Positions 38,595 to 48,645 of a stretch of DNA of 64,000 nucleotides are shown here, piece after piece. Both the position numbers and the translations under genes were made by a program. The notes below the pieces were generated by a model that saw only the letters and a program-made list of their open reading frames with translations, was not told where the DNA came from and did not search any database. Source of the DNA: Dyella sp. GSA-30 (GTDB lineage Bacteria; Pseudomonadota; Gammaproteobacteria; Xanthomonadales; Rhodanobacteraceae); the NCBI RefSeq assembly GCF_027924605.1, contig NZ_AP027042.1:5247524-5311523 (forward strand). The letters run 5' to 3'. The stretch's first letter is position 1, and every line of letters starts with the position of its first letter.

Positions 38595-39287
38595 TCAGTG
38601 TCCCGGCTCATCGTTCCAAAGCAGCTTATGCAGCTGCATCTGGAAACGTACCGGCAGTTTGTCTTCGATGATCCACTCGGCCAGTTCGCGCGGCTGCACT
38701 GCGCCGTGTACCGGCGAGAACAGCACCATGCAGCGGCGCGCCAGACCGAGCTCGGCAACTTTGCCGCGCGCCCATTCGTAATCAGCACGGCTGGCGATCA
38801 CGATCTTGATCTGGTCGTGCGGCAGCAGGTGCTCGATATTCGACCAGAGATTCCGCGCGCTCTCGCCCGAATCGGGTGCCTTCAGGTCCATCACCTTGCG
38901 CACGCGTGGATCGACGCCCGACACATCCAGCGCACCCGAGGTTTCCAAGGAGACGTCGTAACCGGCATCGCAAAGGCGGGTCAGCAGGATCTGGCAGCGC
39001 TTCTGCGCCAACGGCTCGCCACCGGTGACGCAGACATGCTTCACTTCGTGCGAGGCGACCTCGACAAGAATGTCGTCGATGCCACGCCATTCACCGCCGT
39101 AGAACGAATATTCGGTGTCGCACCAGACACATCGCAGCGGACAACCCGTCAGCCGGACGAAGACGGTGCGCCAACCGATGGCATCGGCCTCGCCCTGAAC
39201 CGAATGAAAGATCTCGGTGATGCGCAGGCGTTCGGCCAGAGCCGGCGTCGACGTGGGTTGCTCCACGCTCGCATCATGCACGTTCAC
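38595..39287 (-). CDS. queE: 7-carboxy-7-deazaguanine synthase
   Basis: 230 residues. Radical SAM enzyme contracting 6-carboxytetrahydropterin to the deazaguanine skeleton. The cluster motif CPLRCVWC (CxxxCxxC, in FVRLTGCPLRCVWCDTEYSF) and GGEPLAQ are present, with the IFHSVQGEADAIG start typical of QueE. It follows cpoB by 9 bp on the same strand. Confidence 0.96.
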   Translation of the reverse strand: MNVHDASVEQPTSTPALAERLRITEIFHSVQGEADAIGWRTVFVRLTGCPLRCVWCDTEYSFYGGEWRGIDDILVEVASHEVKHVCVTGGEPLAQKRCQILLTRLCDAGYDVSLETSGALDVSGVDPRVRKVMDLKAPDSGESARNLWSNIEHLLPHDQIKIVIASRADYEWARGKVAELGLARRCMVLFSPVHGAVQPRELAEWIIEDKLPVRFQMQLHKLLWNDEPGH

Positions 39288-39296
39288 TGCGCGGCC

Positions 39297-40151
39297 TCAG
39301 TTGGCCGACTGCACTTGCAGCCGGCGCAGACGTTCCTGGGCCAGGCCCGCGGCCTTGGAACCCGGATACTTCACAGGAACGGACTTGAGCGTGGCCTTGG
39401 CGGCATCGTTCTGCTTCAGCTCGATCTGGGTATAGGCAACTTTCAGCAGCCCATCGGGCGCTTTGTCGCTTTGCGGATAGCGCGAGACCAGCCGCTGGAA
39501 AGCTTCGAGCGCCACCGGGTAATTGGACGTGGCGTAATACGACTCGCCCAACCAGTAATAAGCGTTGGGGGCGAGATTGCTGTCCGGATACTGCTGCAGG
39601 AATTCGCGGAAACCGCGCGACGCCTTGACGTAGTCGCCGCCACGAATCGCGCCGAAGGCAGCGTCGTAGGCAGCTTGCGCACCCGCGGGGTTGGCGTTGC
39701 CACCATTGCTGGATGCCGCGGCCGGCCGTGAGGCACTCACCTGCACGTCGCCCTGAGGCTTGCCATTGTCGGCAGCTGGCGGCGTATCCGTTGCCGGCGG
39801 CGGGTTGTTGGCGGCGGCAGGACTGCCGCCCTTTTCAAGACGGCCCAGTCGCGAATCGAGATCGACGTACTGCGCCTTGTTCTTGTCCTGGGCTTCCTGC
39901 ACCTGGTGCTGAAGCTCCTCGATCTGGCCCTGCAACTGCTGCACCTGCTGCTGCAACTGCTGGACCTGGTTGACCATGCCGATACCGCCCTGGTCCCGGT
40001 TCTGCGCCTGCTGTTCGAGACGAGCGACACGATCGGCCAGACTCAAACGGGAATCCTGTGCTTGTACCGGCAAAGCAAAAAGCATGGCGGATGCTAACGC
40101 ACCCGCCATGCCGAGCCTGGCCGTAAAGCTAGTAGCCAGTTGCTTGTTCAT
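39297..40151 (-). CDS. cpoB: Cell division coordinator CpoB (YbgF)
   Basis: 284 residues. It acts in the periplasm, linking peptidoglycan synthesis by PBP1B to Tol-mediated outer-membrane constriction. A signal peptide (AGALASAMLFALPVQAQ) is followed by a coiled coil rich in Gln (NQVQQLQQQVQQLQGQIEELQHQVQ, about 60-85), a Pro/Ala linker and three TPR repeats (AYDAAFGAIRGGDY; AYYWLGESYYATSNY; DGLLKVAYTQIELKQND). Its ATG overlaps the pal stop by one base (TAATG). Confidence 0.95.
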   Translation of the reverse strand: MNKQLATSFTARLGMAGALASAMLFALPVQAQDSRLSLADRVARLEQQAQNRDQGGIGMVNQVQQLQQQVQQLQGQIEELQHQVQEAQDKNKAQYVDLDSRLGRLEKGGSPAAANNPPPATDTPPAADNGKPQGDVQVSASRPAAASSNGGNANPAGAQAAYDAAFGAIRGGDYVKASRGFREFLQQYPDSNLAPNAYYWLGESYYATSNYPVALEAFQRLVSRYPQSDKAPDGLLKVAYTQIELKQNDAAKATLKSVPVKYPGSKAAGLAQERLRRLQVQSAN

Positions 40152-40660
40152 TACTTCGCCGTGTAGACGATCTCGACGCGACGGTTCTTGCCCCAGCAGT
40201 CTTCGTTGTGCTCACGGCACACCGGCTTTTCTTTGCCGTAGCTGATCACGTTGAGCTGGCTGGCCGAACCACCGGCAGCCTGCAGCGCGCTGGACACGGC
40301 GTTGCCGCGGCGCTCGCCGAGGCCGAGGTTGTACTCACGCGTGCCACGCTCGTCGGTGTTGCCTTCGAGACGGATGTTAGCCATCGGACGGTCCTGCAGG
40401 TACTTGGCGTGGCACGCCATGATCTGCTGGAATTCCGGCTTGATTTCGGTCTTGTCGAAATCGAAGTACACAACGCGCTGACGCAGGCATGCGTCGCGGT
40501 CCAGGTCATCCGGACCATACTTGCCCGACTCCGAGGGAGCCTGGGTCATGGTCTGGGTCGGTTCCTGCGATTGCTGAGGCTTAAGTTCCTGCTTCTTCTG
40601 GCAGGCGGCCGCGCCAACACAGAGCAGGGCGACCAGGGCGACGCGAACGGTCTTATTCAT
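40151..40660 (-). CDS. pal: Peptidoglycan-associated lipoprotein
   Basis: 169 residues. Outer-membrane lipoprotein with signal LVALLCVGAAAC and acylated Cys at 21, followed by Gln, consistent with outer-membrane sorting. The OmpA-like domain has the peptidoglycan-binding pattern VVYFDFDKTEIKPEF, NIRLEGNTDERGTREYNLGLGERRGNAVS and SYGKEKPV. The long in-frame extension to 40870 was dropped because it precedes the lipoprotein signal. Confidence 0.97.
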   Translation of the reverse strand: MNKTVRVALVALLCVGAAACQKKQELKPQQSQEPTQTMTQAPSESGKYGPDDLDRDACLRQRVVYFDFDKTEIKPEFQQIMACHAKYLQDRPMANIRLEGNTDERGTREYNLGLGERRGNAVSSALQAAGGSASQLNVISYGKEKPVCREHNEDCWGKNRRVEIVYTAK

Positions 40661-40875
40661 GGTGGACGTTCCTTCAAACGGGTTTGAGTTCCGACAGTCA
40701 ATGACGATTGCGGTTACGGGACAGCGTATCGCCGGTGGACCGGCTGTTATTTTGACACTTTGTAGCCTGCGGTGCGCTGTCTTGCAGCCGCAGGCCTTAC
40801 CAATGGCAGCGCGAGCCGCCATTGACAACCGTGAAAGCCTGGTCGCCCTCGCAGGCTTCACCCGGCTCACCCAAA

Positions 40876-40900
40876 CCAGGACGCCTTACGGGCGTCCTGG
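40876..40900 (-). terminator. Hairpin in the tolB-pal gap
   Basis: Perfect 10-bp stem CCAGGACGCC/GGCGTCCTGG (40876-40885 with 40891-40900), followed on the minus strand by only TTT. It may weaken read-through from tolB or protect the upstream mRNA rather than fully terminate. Confidence 0.5.
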
Positions 40901-40917
40901 CGAAATCCATCGGACCA

Positions 40918-42234
40918 TCAACGCTGCCGATACGGTCCCCACGACGGCTCGCGCACGTCGCCATCGGATAGTACGAGGCGCTGGCGAACCTGCCCGTCGT
41001 TGGAGACGGCATACAGAACACCACGGCGTCCTTCGGTAGCGGCATACAGCAGCATGCTGGCATTGGGGGCGAAGCTCGGGGACTCGTCGATCGGTCCCGG
41101 CGAGATGGGTCGCACCTGCCCACCCAGACTGCGGTCCATAATGACAATACGATACACGTTCCCGTTGCCCTGCACCATCGCAAGCTGCTTGCCGTCATAA
41201 CTTACCGAGGCATTGGCATTGTTCTGGCCCTGGAAACTGACCCGTTCCTGGTTACCGCCGGAGGCCGACATCTGGTAGATCTGCGGGCGGCCGGAGCGGT
41301 CCGAGGTGAAATAGATGCTCTGGCCATCCGGCGACCATACCGGCTCGGTATCGATCGCAAGATTGTTGGTCAGGCGCGTTTCCGAGCGGCTGGCCACGTC
41401 GAGCACGAAGATTTCCGGGTTACCCACATAGGACAGCGAGATGGCCAGCTTGCTGCCATCGGGCGACCAGGCCGGCGCGCCGTTGATGCCCTTGGGGTGG
41501 GCCGAAATCAGCTGGCGCGAACCGGTGGTGATGTCCTGCACGTAGATCGCCGAGTTGCCGCTTTCGAAGGAGACATAGGCGATCTTGCGGCCATCCGGCG
41601 ACCACGACGGCGACAGCAGCGACTCACGCGAACGCGCAACAACCTGCGGATTGTAGCCATCCGAATCGGCCACGATCAGCGAATAGGTGGTGTTATTGCC
41701 CAGGCCCACGGCGGTGATGTAGGCGATGCGCGTCCAGAACGCGCCGCGTACGCCGGTGATCTTCTCGTAGATCTGGTCGGCAATCTGGTGCGCGACGCCA
41801 CGCAGGTCACCGGCCGGCGCGGTGAACGCCTGCGCCAGCAGGCTTTGCTGCTTGTTGACGTCCCACAGCTCGTATTCCACCCGCAGCATGCCGCCGCCAG
41901 CGTCGCTGATGCGGCCGATGGTGATGAAGTCCTGCTTGAGCAGGCGCCAGGTGGCGAACTTGATGTCGGCGCCCTTGGACGGGAACTCGACGATCTCGCT
42001 CTTGGCCAGCGAGCGGAATTTGCCCGAGCGGTTGAAGTCGTTGCGGATGATGTCGGCGACGTCGGTCGGCAGGGGCGCCCCGCCCGCCTGGGCGAATGGC
42101 ACGACCGCGATCGGCGTGGCGGTTTTCAGGCCACCGACGATATCGACGTTGAGCGACTGGGCTGCCGCGGGACCGGCGACAAGCGCGGCCACGACCAGCA
42201 GAAGGAGAGCAAAACGTGAGCTTAGTTTGCGCAT
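40918..42234 (-). CDS. tolB: Tol-Pal system periplasmic propeller protein
   Basis: 438 residues with a signal peptide (FALLLLVVAALVAGPAAAQ). The N-terminal mixed domain (LNVDIVGGLKTATPIAVVPFA) is followed by a six-bladed WD40-like propeller with repeated SPSWSPDGRKIAYVSFESG-type blades (for example APAWSPDGSKLAIS and EPVWSPDGQSIYFTSDRSG). It binds Pal and the TolA C-terminus. Upstream in the operon is tolA, separated by 118 bp that contain a hairpin and a relic copy of the tolA 3' end. Confidence 0.97.
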   Translation of the reverse strand: MRKLSSRFALLLLVVAALVAGPAAAQSLNVDIVGGLKTATPIAVVPFAQAGGAPLPTDVADIIRNDFNRSGKFRSLAKSEIVEFPSKGADIKFATWRLLKQDFITIGRISDAGGGMLRVEYELWDVNKQQSLLAQAFTAPAGDLRGVAHQIADQIYEKITGVRGAFWTRIAYITAVGLGNNTTYSLIVADSDGYNPQVVARSRESLLSPSWSPDGRKIAYVSFESGNSAIYVQDITTGSRQLISAHPKGINGAPAWSPDGSKLAISLSYVGNPEIFVLDVASRSETRLTNNLAIDTEPVWSPDGQSIYFTSDRSGRPQIYQMSASGGNQERVSFQGQNNANASVSYDGKQLAMVQGNGNVYRIVIMDRSLGGQVRPISPGPIDESPSFAPNASMLLYAATEGRRGVLYAVSNDGQVRQRLVLSDGDVREPSWGPYRQR

Positions 42235-42243
42235 AGGCTTGGA

Positions 42244-42292
42244 TTATTGCGGCCTGGAGGTGAAATCGAGTTGACGCTGGGACGCGCTTTCG
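42244..42292 (-). pseudogene. Relic duplicate of the tolA 3' end
   Basis: These 49 bases match 42353-42401, the 3' end of tolA, at 37 of 49 positions (76%). In the tolA frame the relic would read ESASQRQLDFTSRPQ and stop, against EKVFQREVTFTFRPQ and stop in the real gene. There is no start or remaining upstream coding sequence. Confidence 0.55.
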
Positions 42293-42341
42293 CCACCCCA
42301 TTACGGGGCAGCGGGGGCATGTGCAGCATCCTGGGGTGGCG
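42291..42341 (-). other. Hairpin in the tolA-tolB gap
   Basis: Perfect 10-bp stem CGCCACCCCA/TGGGGTGGCG (42291-42300 with 42332-42341) around a 31-nt loop. No T tract, so more likely an mRNA-stability or translational element than a terminator. Confidence 0.45.
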
Positions 42342-42352
42342 GATACGGTCGA

Positions 42353-43301
42353 TCATTGCGGCCTGAAGGTGAAAGTGACTTCACGTTGGAACACTTTCTC
42401 GAAGCCCTTGTAGGGCAACGGCTGAGCGCGCAGCACGGCGTTTTCGATCGAACGCTTGCCGGCATCGTCATAAGGACAACTCGAGTCGACCTTGGCGCTC
42501 ATGACGTCGCCCCCGGGCAATTGCACGATATGTACGATGCACGCGGTGTTCGGCATGTTATCCGGGCGTAGCCAGTTCTGCGTGACCGCGTTCTGAATCG
42601 CCGCCTGGTATTGGGCCAGCAGGCTGTTGTCATTGCCGTTGGTGCCGGTCTGCCGATCCGGGGCAAAGGGCTGGTCGGGCAAGCCATTGTCTTTGGCGTT
42701 TTTCAGGTCGGCGAGCTGCTGCTTGGCCTGTTTTGCCTTGTCGTCGGCCTTCTTGCTCTGATTCTGGGCAGCATCGAGCTTGGCGAAGAGATCATCGACC
42801 TTCTTCTGCTCCTCGGCCTTCTTCTTGGCCGCCTCGGCATCCAGCTCCGACTGACGCTGGCGCTGTTTCTCTTCCTGCTCACGCTTGGCGTCCTCGGCCT
42901 TTTGCGCAGCGTCCTGAACCACCCGCTCCTGATCCTTGGTATCGGGATGCTCGGGCGGCGGCGGCAAAGGCTGCGGCGTCAGCTTGGGCGGCGGCGGAGT
43001 CGGCGGGGGTGGCACGGTCGGTGGCGGCGGCGTGGTATTGGGTACCGGCTTGACGTTTTGCGACTTCGGCGGCGGCGCACCGGTCGGCCCGATCAGCACG
43101 GCCTCGATCGGCTCGCCCGGCAGTTGCAGCGGCTTGGCGCAGGTGATCGGATTCCACGAGTCGGGCAGATGCAGCACGGCAAACGCGCTCTCGAACGTCG
43201 AGCACGACAAGGTCGCGAGGAACAGAAACCCCACGATCCCAAGATGCAGGATGGCCGAAACGACGACCGCGAGGGGCGTGCCCTTGCGATGGGTGTCGGG
43301 A

Positions 43302-43315
<14 letters not shown>
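42353..43315 (-). CDS. tolA: Tol-Pal system energy-transducing protein TolA
   Basis: 320 residues. One N-terminal membrane anchor (LAVVVSAILHLGIVGFLFLATL) is followed by a proline-rich stretch (TPPPPTVPPPPTPPPPKL), a Lys/Gln/Ala-rich helical stalk of about 110 residues (DAAQKAEDAKREQEEKQRQRQ onward) and the C-terminal domain that contacts TolB/Pal (YQAAIQNAVTQNWLRPDNMPN). ATG 43315 overlaps the last 14 bases of tolR, so the pair is translationally coupled. Three Cys in the periplasmic part could form disulfides. Confidence 0.95.
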
Positions 43316-43748
<433 letters not shown>

Positions 43749-43762
43749 GATGCAAGCCTCGC

Positions 43763-44452
43763 TCAGGCCGTGGGGTCGTCGGTCTGGATCTGCCGCTGCA
43801 GCACCGAGGAGAACTCCTCCTGGAACACCTCGTAGCGCGACGCCACGCGCTCGACCTTGTTGGCGAAGCGGTTATAGGCCCACACCGCCGGGATCGCGGC
43901 GAACAAGCCCATCGCGGTAGCAATCAGGGCTTCGGAGATATGCGGAGCGACCACGGCGATGGTGACGTCCTTCATTTCACCCAAGCCCTGGAACGCACCC
44001 ATGATGCCCCACACCGTACCGAACAGGCCGACGTAAGGGCTGATCGAGCCGACGTTGGCAAGGAACTCCAGATTGCGTTCCAGCGAACCGATCTCGCGCG
44101 TACCGGCCACGCGCATCGCACGCTCGGAGCTCTCGATCACCACGCGCATGTCATGCACGCGACGCTGGCGCTGGCGCGCGAATTCGCGAAAGCCCGATTC
44201 GAAGACGTTCTCCAGGCCACCGTTGCTGGCGCCGCGATTGCTCACTTCGCGGAACAACTGGGCCAGATCGGCACCCGACCAGAAGCGCTCCTCGAACGAC
44301 TCGGCATTCTCGTTCGCCGCTTTGAGCTGCGAATATTTGCGGACGATGATCACCCACGACATGAATGAGAACACCAGCAGCACGAGCAGCACGAGCTTCA
44401 CAGGGATGCTCGCTTCCGCGATCAGCTTGAAAATGTCCAATCCACTGTTCAT
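43763..44452 (-). CDS. tolQ: Tol-Pal system channel subunit TolQ
   Basis: 229 residues. MotA/TolQ/ExbB family with three membrane helices (about 17-37, 137-160 and 172-192), including VGSISPYVGLFGTVWGIMGAFQGLG. ATG 44452 (MNSGLDIFKLI) matches the family start; the upstream in-frame codon at 44482 does not. Part of the ybgC-tolQRAB-pal-cpoB operon. Confidence 0.96.
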   Translation of the reverse strand: MNSGLDIFKLIAEASIPVKLVLLVLLVFSFMSWVIIVRKYSQLKAANENAESFEERFWSGADLAQLFREVSNRGASNGGLENVFESGFREFARQRQRRVHDMRVVIESSERAMRVAGTREIGSLERNLEFLANVGSISPYVGLFGTVWGIMGAFQGLGEMKDVTIAVVAPHISEALIATAMGLFAAIPAVWAYNRFANKVERVASRYEVFQEEFSSVLQRQIQTDDPTA

Positions 44453-44501
44453 TGCTGGGGGTACTCCGCCACTGAAGGCCAAAAGGTCAATTGAAAGTTT
44501 T

Positions 44502-44924
44502 TTACAGGCCGGGGATAAGGCCAGCTGGAATTTGCACCGGGCGCATGCGGCGGGTATCGACGCAGGCGATTCGGACCGTGGCTCGAAGCAGCTCAGTGCC
44601 GCCGGCCCGGTAAATGCTCTGGGCGAAAAGGATACTGGCTGCGCGCCGTTCTTTGACTGCGACCGTCACCTGCAGTTCATCATCCAGCAGGGCCGCCTTG
44701 AGGAAATCCAGCTGCATCTCGCGCACGAGGAACACCAGCCCACCCTCCTCCTTGATCCCGGACTGGTGCACGCCCAGGCTCCTGAGCCACTCGGTACGGG
44801 CCCGCTCCAGGAAGCGCAGGTAGCTGGCGTGATAGACCACGCCACCGGCGTCGGTATCTTCCCAGTAGATGCGGACAGGCCAGGTGAACAGGGCGGCAGG
44901 GGTGTCGGTGGGGGTCATAGGCAT
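44502..44924 (-). CDS. ybgC: Tol-Pal associated acyl-CoA thioesterase
   Basis: 140 residues, hotdog fold. The catalytic WEDTDAGGVVYHASYLRFLERARTEWL segment (Asp in YWEDTDAG) is diagnostic. It hydrolyses short acyl-CoA or acyl-ACP and accompanies the Tol-Pal genes in most gamma-proteobacteria. ATG 44924 or 44918 (MTPTD) could be used. Confidence 0.95.
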   Translation of the reverse strand: MPMTPTDTPAALFTWPVRIYWEDTDAGGVVYHASYLRFLERARTEWLRSLGVHQSGIKEEGGLVFLVREMQLDFLKAALLDDELQVTVAVKERRAASILFAQSIYRAGGTELLRATVRIACVDTRRMRPVQIPAGLIPGL

Positions 44925-44997
44925 ACTAAGAACGAGTAACGGGCATCGGGTGGCGACGGGGTGAAATCGCCCCCCATCGTTGGCACAGAAGGGGCGC

Positions 44998-46047
44998 TTA
45001 CCCTTCTCCCTCGCCGGAAAACAGGTCCGCCACCGGGGTCTGGCGCGGCGGCGGCGTCAGACCCAGGTGCCGCCAGGCCTTGGCGCTGGCCATGCGGCCA
45101 CGGGCGCTCCGGACCAGGAACCCCTGCTGGATCAGATAGGGTTCGACCACGTCTTCGAGCGTGCCGCGATCTTCGCTGAGCGCCGCGGCCAGGGATTCCA
45201 CCCCGACCGGACCGCCATCGAAGTTCTCGATAATGGTGGCAAGCAGGCGCCGGTCCAGATCGTCGAAACCTTCGGCATCGACCTTGAGCATGCTCATGGC
45301 AGCATTGGCCACTTCGCGCGTGATCTGACCGTTGGCGCGCACTTCGGCGTAGTCGCGCACGCGGCGCAGCAGCCGGTTGGCGATACGCGGCGTGCCACGC
45401 GAGCGCCGCGCGATTTCTTCCGCACCATCGATCTCGCAGGCGATGCCCATGATGCGTGCCGAGCGACGCACGATGGCGGTGAGCTCCGCGGGCGTATAGA
45501 ACTCCAAACGCTGCACGATGCCGAAGCGGTCACGCAGCGGCGCCGTCAGCAGACCGGCGCGGGTGGTGGCGCCGATCAACGTAAACGGTGGCAGGTCGAG
45601 CTTGATCGAGCGCGCGGCCGGGCCTTCGCCGATCATGATGTCGATCTGGAAGTCTTCCATCGCAGGATAGAGCACCTCTTCGACCACCGGCGACAGGCGA
45701 TGGATCTCGTCGACGAACAACACGTCGTGCGCTTCGAGGTTGGTCAGCAGCGCAGCCAGGTCCCCCGCCCGCTCCAGTACCGGCCCGGAGGTGGAACGGA
45801 CATTGACGCCCAGCTCGTTGGCGATCACGTGGCTCAAGGTGGTCTTGCCCAGGCCGGGCGGCCCGAAGATCAGCACATGGTCGAGTGCACCGCCGCGCTT
45901 TTTCGCCGCCTCGATATAGATCGACAGCTGCTCGCGCACCGCCTGCTGGCCCAGATACTCGGCCAGCCGCTTGGGACGAATACTGGCCTCGAGGGCCTCG
46001 TCGTCCATCTGCGCGGCGTTGGTGACAATGCGGGGGTGATCGGTCAT
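44998..46047 (-). CDS. ruvB: Holliday junction branch migration ATPase
   Basis: 349 residues. AAA+ motor with the Walker [12 protein letters not shown], Walker [10 protein letters not shown], sensor [18 protein letters not shown] and C-terminal winged helix (RTARGR-like VRSARGRMA). ATG 46047 (MTDHPRIV). It is separated from ruvA by kup, unusual compared with the enterobacterial ruvAB pair. Confidence 0.98.
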   Translation of the reverse strand: MTDHPRIVTNAAQMDDEALEASIRPKRLAEYLGQQAVREQLSIYIEAAKKRGGALDHVLIFGPPGLGKTTLSHVIANELGVNVRSTSGPVLERAGDLAALLTNLEAHDVLFVDEIHRLSPVVEEVLYPAMEDFQIDIMIGEGPAARSIKLDLPPFTLIGATTRAGLLTAPLRDRFGIVQRLEFYTPAELTAIVRRSARIMGIACEIDGAEEIARRSRGTPRIANRLLRRVRDYAEVRANGQITREVANAAMSMLKVDAEGFDDLDRRLLATIIENFDGGPVGVESLAAALSEDRGTLEDVVEPYLIQQGFLVRSARGRMASAKAWRHLGLTPPPRQTPVADLFSGEGEG

Positions 46048-46095
46048 GCCCGGCATTATAGGAGCCAGCGGCACGGGATTGACGGCGATGTCACG

Positions 46096-46125
46096 CTTTT
46101 CTCTCGCCCCTCACCCTTCACGCCC
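46096..46125. repeat. Fragment resembling the queE-queC repeat
   Basis: A pyrimidine-rich run TTTTCTCTCGCCCCTCACC with the continuation CTTCACGCCCAACGCC resembles the 38540-38578 segment (TTTCTCTCACTCCTCACTCC, then CAACAGGCGCC). It lies between kup and ruvB. It is probably a decayed copy of the same interspersed element. Confidence 0.35.
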
Positions 46126-46139
46126 AACGCCGTACCGGA

Positions 46140-48041
46140 TCAGATCTCCACCTGCGCCCCAAGCTCGATCAGCCGGTTGCCGGGAATCTGGAAGAACGCC
46201 GTCGCCGGCATCGCATTGCGCGCCATGAACGCGAACAGCTTGTCGCGCCACAACGCCATGCCCGGGCGGCGCTTGTCCGCAACGATGTTTTCGCGCGACA
46301 GGAAGAACGTGGTGTCCATCATGTCGAAGGGCAGGCCTTCGCGCGAACACTGGGTCAAGGCCAGCGGGATATTCGGGTCTTCGGCAAAACCGAAGCGCAG
46401 ACTCAGACAATAGAACTCGCCGTTCAAATGGCGAATGTCGATGCGCTCCTGGAAATCGGCCACGGGCGTTTCCAGCATCTCGACCGTCAACAGCACATTG
46501 CGCTCGTGCAGCACCTTGTTGTGCTTGAGGTTATGCAACAAGGCGTGCGGCACCGCATCCAGGTTGGCGGTCAGGAACACCGCGGTACCCGGCACACGCA
46601 GCGGCGGATGCTCATGGATATTGTCGATAAACGGCTCGAGCGCCAGACCGGACTGCTTGATTTCGCGCACCACCAGTTCGCGGCCACGACGCCAGGTGGT
46701 CATCATGACAAAGACCACCACGCCCAGCACCAGCGGGAACCAGCCGCCATGCGCGATCTTCAACGCGTTGGCGCCGAAGAACGCAAGATCAACCGTCAAC
46801 AGGAACGCACCCACGACGATCACCGCGAACCAGTTCCACTTCCACTGCTTGCGTGCCACGACCAGCGCCAGCAGCGTGGTCATGGTCATCGTGCCGGTCA
46901 CCGCGATACCGTAAGCTGCACCCAGGTTGGCCGAACTGCGGAAGCCGATCACCGCCGCCAGCACCAACACCAGCAGCAGCCCGTTGATCCAGGGCACGAA
47001 GATCTGTCCGGACATTTCGCGCGAGGTGTGCACCACGCGCATACGCGGCGCGTAACCCAGCGAGATCGCTTCGCGGGTCATCGAGAACGCACCGGAAATC
47101 ACCGCCTGCGAGGCGATCACCGCCGCAGCGGTGGCCAGACCGATCATGGGATACAGCAGGTTTTCCGGCACCATCAGGTAGAACGGATTGTCGATCGCCT
47201 TGGGATTGCTGATCAGCAGCGCGCCCTGGCCAAAATAGTTAAGCAACAACGCCGGCAATACGAAGAACGACCAGGCCAGGCGAATCGGCCGCTTGCCGAA
47301 GTGGCCCATGTCCGCGTAGAGCGCCTCGGCACCGGTCAGCGCCAGCACCACGCCACCAAGCGCAATGAAGGCCTGCAGTTCATGCGTGACGATAAAGCGT
47401 ACGGCGTACATCGGATTGACTGCATAGAGCACCTGCGGATTGCCCAGCAACTGGCGCACACCGAGCCAGGCCACCACGACAAACCAGATACCCATGATGG
47501 GCGCGAACATCGCGCCGACCTTGGCCGAACCATAACGCTGCAGAGCAAACAGAAAAACGATGATGACCAGGCAGATCGGCACCACGTAATCGGTCAACCC
47601 GGGCGCCGCGATCTCAAGACCCTCGACGGCACCCAGCACCGACATGGCCGGCGTAATCACGCCATCGCCGTAGAACAGCGCGGCACCAAAGATGCCAAAG
47701 ACCGCCAGTATCCAGCGCGCTCGCGCGGAGCTGCCCATCGAACGCTGCGCCAGGGCCATCAGCGCCATGATGCCGCCCTCGCCCTTGTTGTCCGCGCGCA
47801 TCACGAAGAGCACGTACTTAAGCGATACCACGATGATCAACGACCAGAACACCAGCGACAGCACACCCATCACCGTTTCGTGCGTGACCTGCATGCCGTG
47901 CGTGCCGAGCACTTCGTGCATCGTATAAAGCGGACTGGTACCGATGTCGCCGAACACGACACCGATGGCGCCTGCCGCCAAAGCGGCCAGCCTGCGCTTC
48001 GTATCCATCGAAGCATCCGACTGGTTAATGTGATGACCCAC
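46140..48041 (-). CDS. kup: Low-affinity potassium transporter Kup
   Basis: 633 residues. Twelve membrane helices, then a cytoplasmic C-terminal domain. The family signature AAGAIGVVFGDIGTSPLYTMHEV is at the N-terminus, and GALLISNPKAIDNPFYLMVP is typical. It takes up K+ with protons. The start at 48041 gives an N-terminus of 11 residues before MDTKRR (48008), an alternative start. It sits between ruvA (4 bp upstream) and ruvB on the same strand and is likely co-transcribed. Confidence 0.96.
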   Translation of the reverse strand: MGHHINQSDASMDTKRRLAALAAGAIGVVFGDIGTSPLYTMHEVLGTHGMQVTHETVMGVLSLVFWSLIIVVSLKYVLFVMRADNKGEGGIMALMALAQRSMGSSARARWILAVFGIFGAALFYGDGVITPAMSVLGAVEGLEIAAPGLTDYVVPICLVIIVFLFALQRYGSAKVGAMFAPIMGIWFVVVAWLGVRQLLGNPQVLYAVNPMYAVRFIVTHELQAFIALGGVVLALTGAEALYADMGHFGKRPIRLAWSFFVLPALLLNYFGQGALLISNPKAIDNPFYLMVPENLLYPMIGLATAAAVIASQAVISGAFSMTREAISLGYAPRMRVVHTSREMSGQIFVPWINGLLLVLVLAAVIGFRSSANLGAAYGIAVTGTMTMTTLLALVVARKQWKWNWFAVIVVGAFLLTVDLAFFGANALKIAHGGWFPLVLGVVVFVMMTTWRRGRELVVREIKQSGLALEPFIDNIHEHPPLRVPGTAVFLTANLDAVPHALLHNLKHNKVLHERNVLLTVEMLETPVADFQERIDIRHLNGEFYCLSLRFGFAEDPNIPLALTQCSREGLPFDMMDTTFFLSRENIVADKRRPGMALWRDKLFAFMARNAMPATAFFQIPGNRLIELGAQVEI

Positions 48042-48045
48042 GTCT

Positions 48046-48645
48046 CTAACTCCCGAGAGCGGCGCGTAGCGCCTTGCGAATGATCGATTCGGCGCTGTCG
48101 CCCTCGGCGGCGACCTTCTGCACCAAACGCGTGACTTCAGCCGGCTTGTAGCCCAGCTGCTGCAATGCCACCGTAGCTTCGGCGGCAGGATCGAGCGGCA
48201 GGCCCGGCGTCTTCGTGCCCAGGCCGGTGATGCCGGTGGTCAAGCCATCGACGCGATCGCGCAGTTCCACCACGATGCGCTCGGCGGTCTTCTTGCCGAT
48301 GCCCGGAATCTTGGTGAGTGCGACGACATCGCCGGTCTGCACCAACCGTGCGAATTCGGCAGTCGATACGCCCGACAGCACCGCCAGCGAAATCTTCGCG
48401 CCGATGCCGCTCACCTTCTGCAGGTTGCGGAACAGCGCGCGCTCGGATTCGTGCAGAAAGCCGTAAAGCGCGACGCTGTCTTCCTTGACCGCGTAATGCG
48501 TCAACAGGGTCACTTCCTTGCCGGTCTGCGGCAGGTCGTAGATGGTCGACATCGGCGCTTCGAGCTCGTAGCCCACGCCCCCCACTTCGATCATCAGCCA
48601 CGGCGGCTGCTTGGATACCAGGATGCCGCGTAGTCGGCCGATCAT
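48046..48645 (-). CDS. ruvA: Holliday junction DNA-binding protein RuvA
   Basis: 199 residues. Domain I OB fold ([31 protein letters not shown]), domain II with two HhH motifs ([18 protein letters not shown] and [22 protein letters not shown]), a linker, and the C-terminal RuvB-contacting helix bundle. ATG 48645 overlaps the ruvC stop by 4 bp. Confidence 0.98.
   Translation of the reverse strand: MIGRLRGILVSKQPPWLMIEVGGVGYELEAPMSTIYDLPQTGKEVTLLTHYAVKEDSVALYGFLHESERALFRNLQKVSGIGAKISLAVLSGVSTAEFARLVQTGDVVALTKIPGIGKKTAERIVVELRDRVDGLTTGITGLGTKTPGLPLDPAAEATVALQQLGYKPAEVTRLVQKVAAEGDSAESIIRKALRAALGS

Noticed and set aside
46428-48083. 551-codon open frame opposite kup
   Set aside because: His/Arg/Gln-rich artefact of the hydrophobic kup sequence read backwards.
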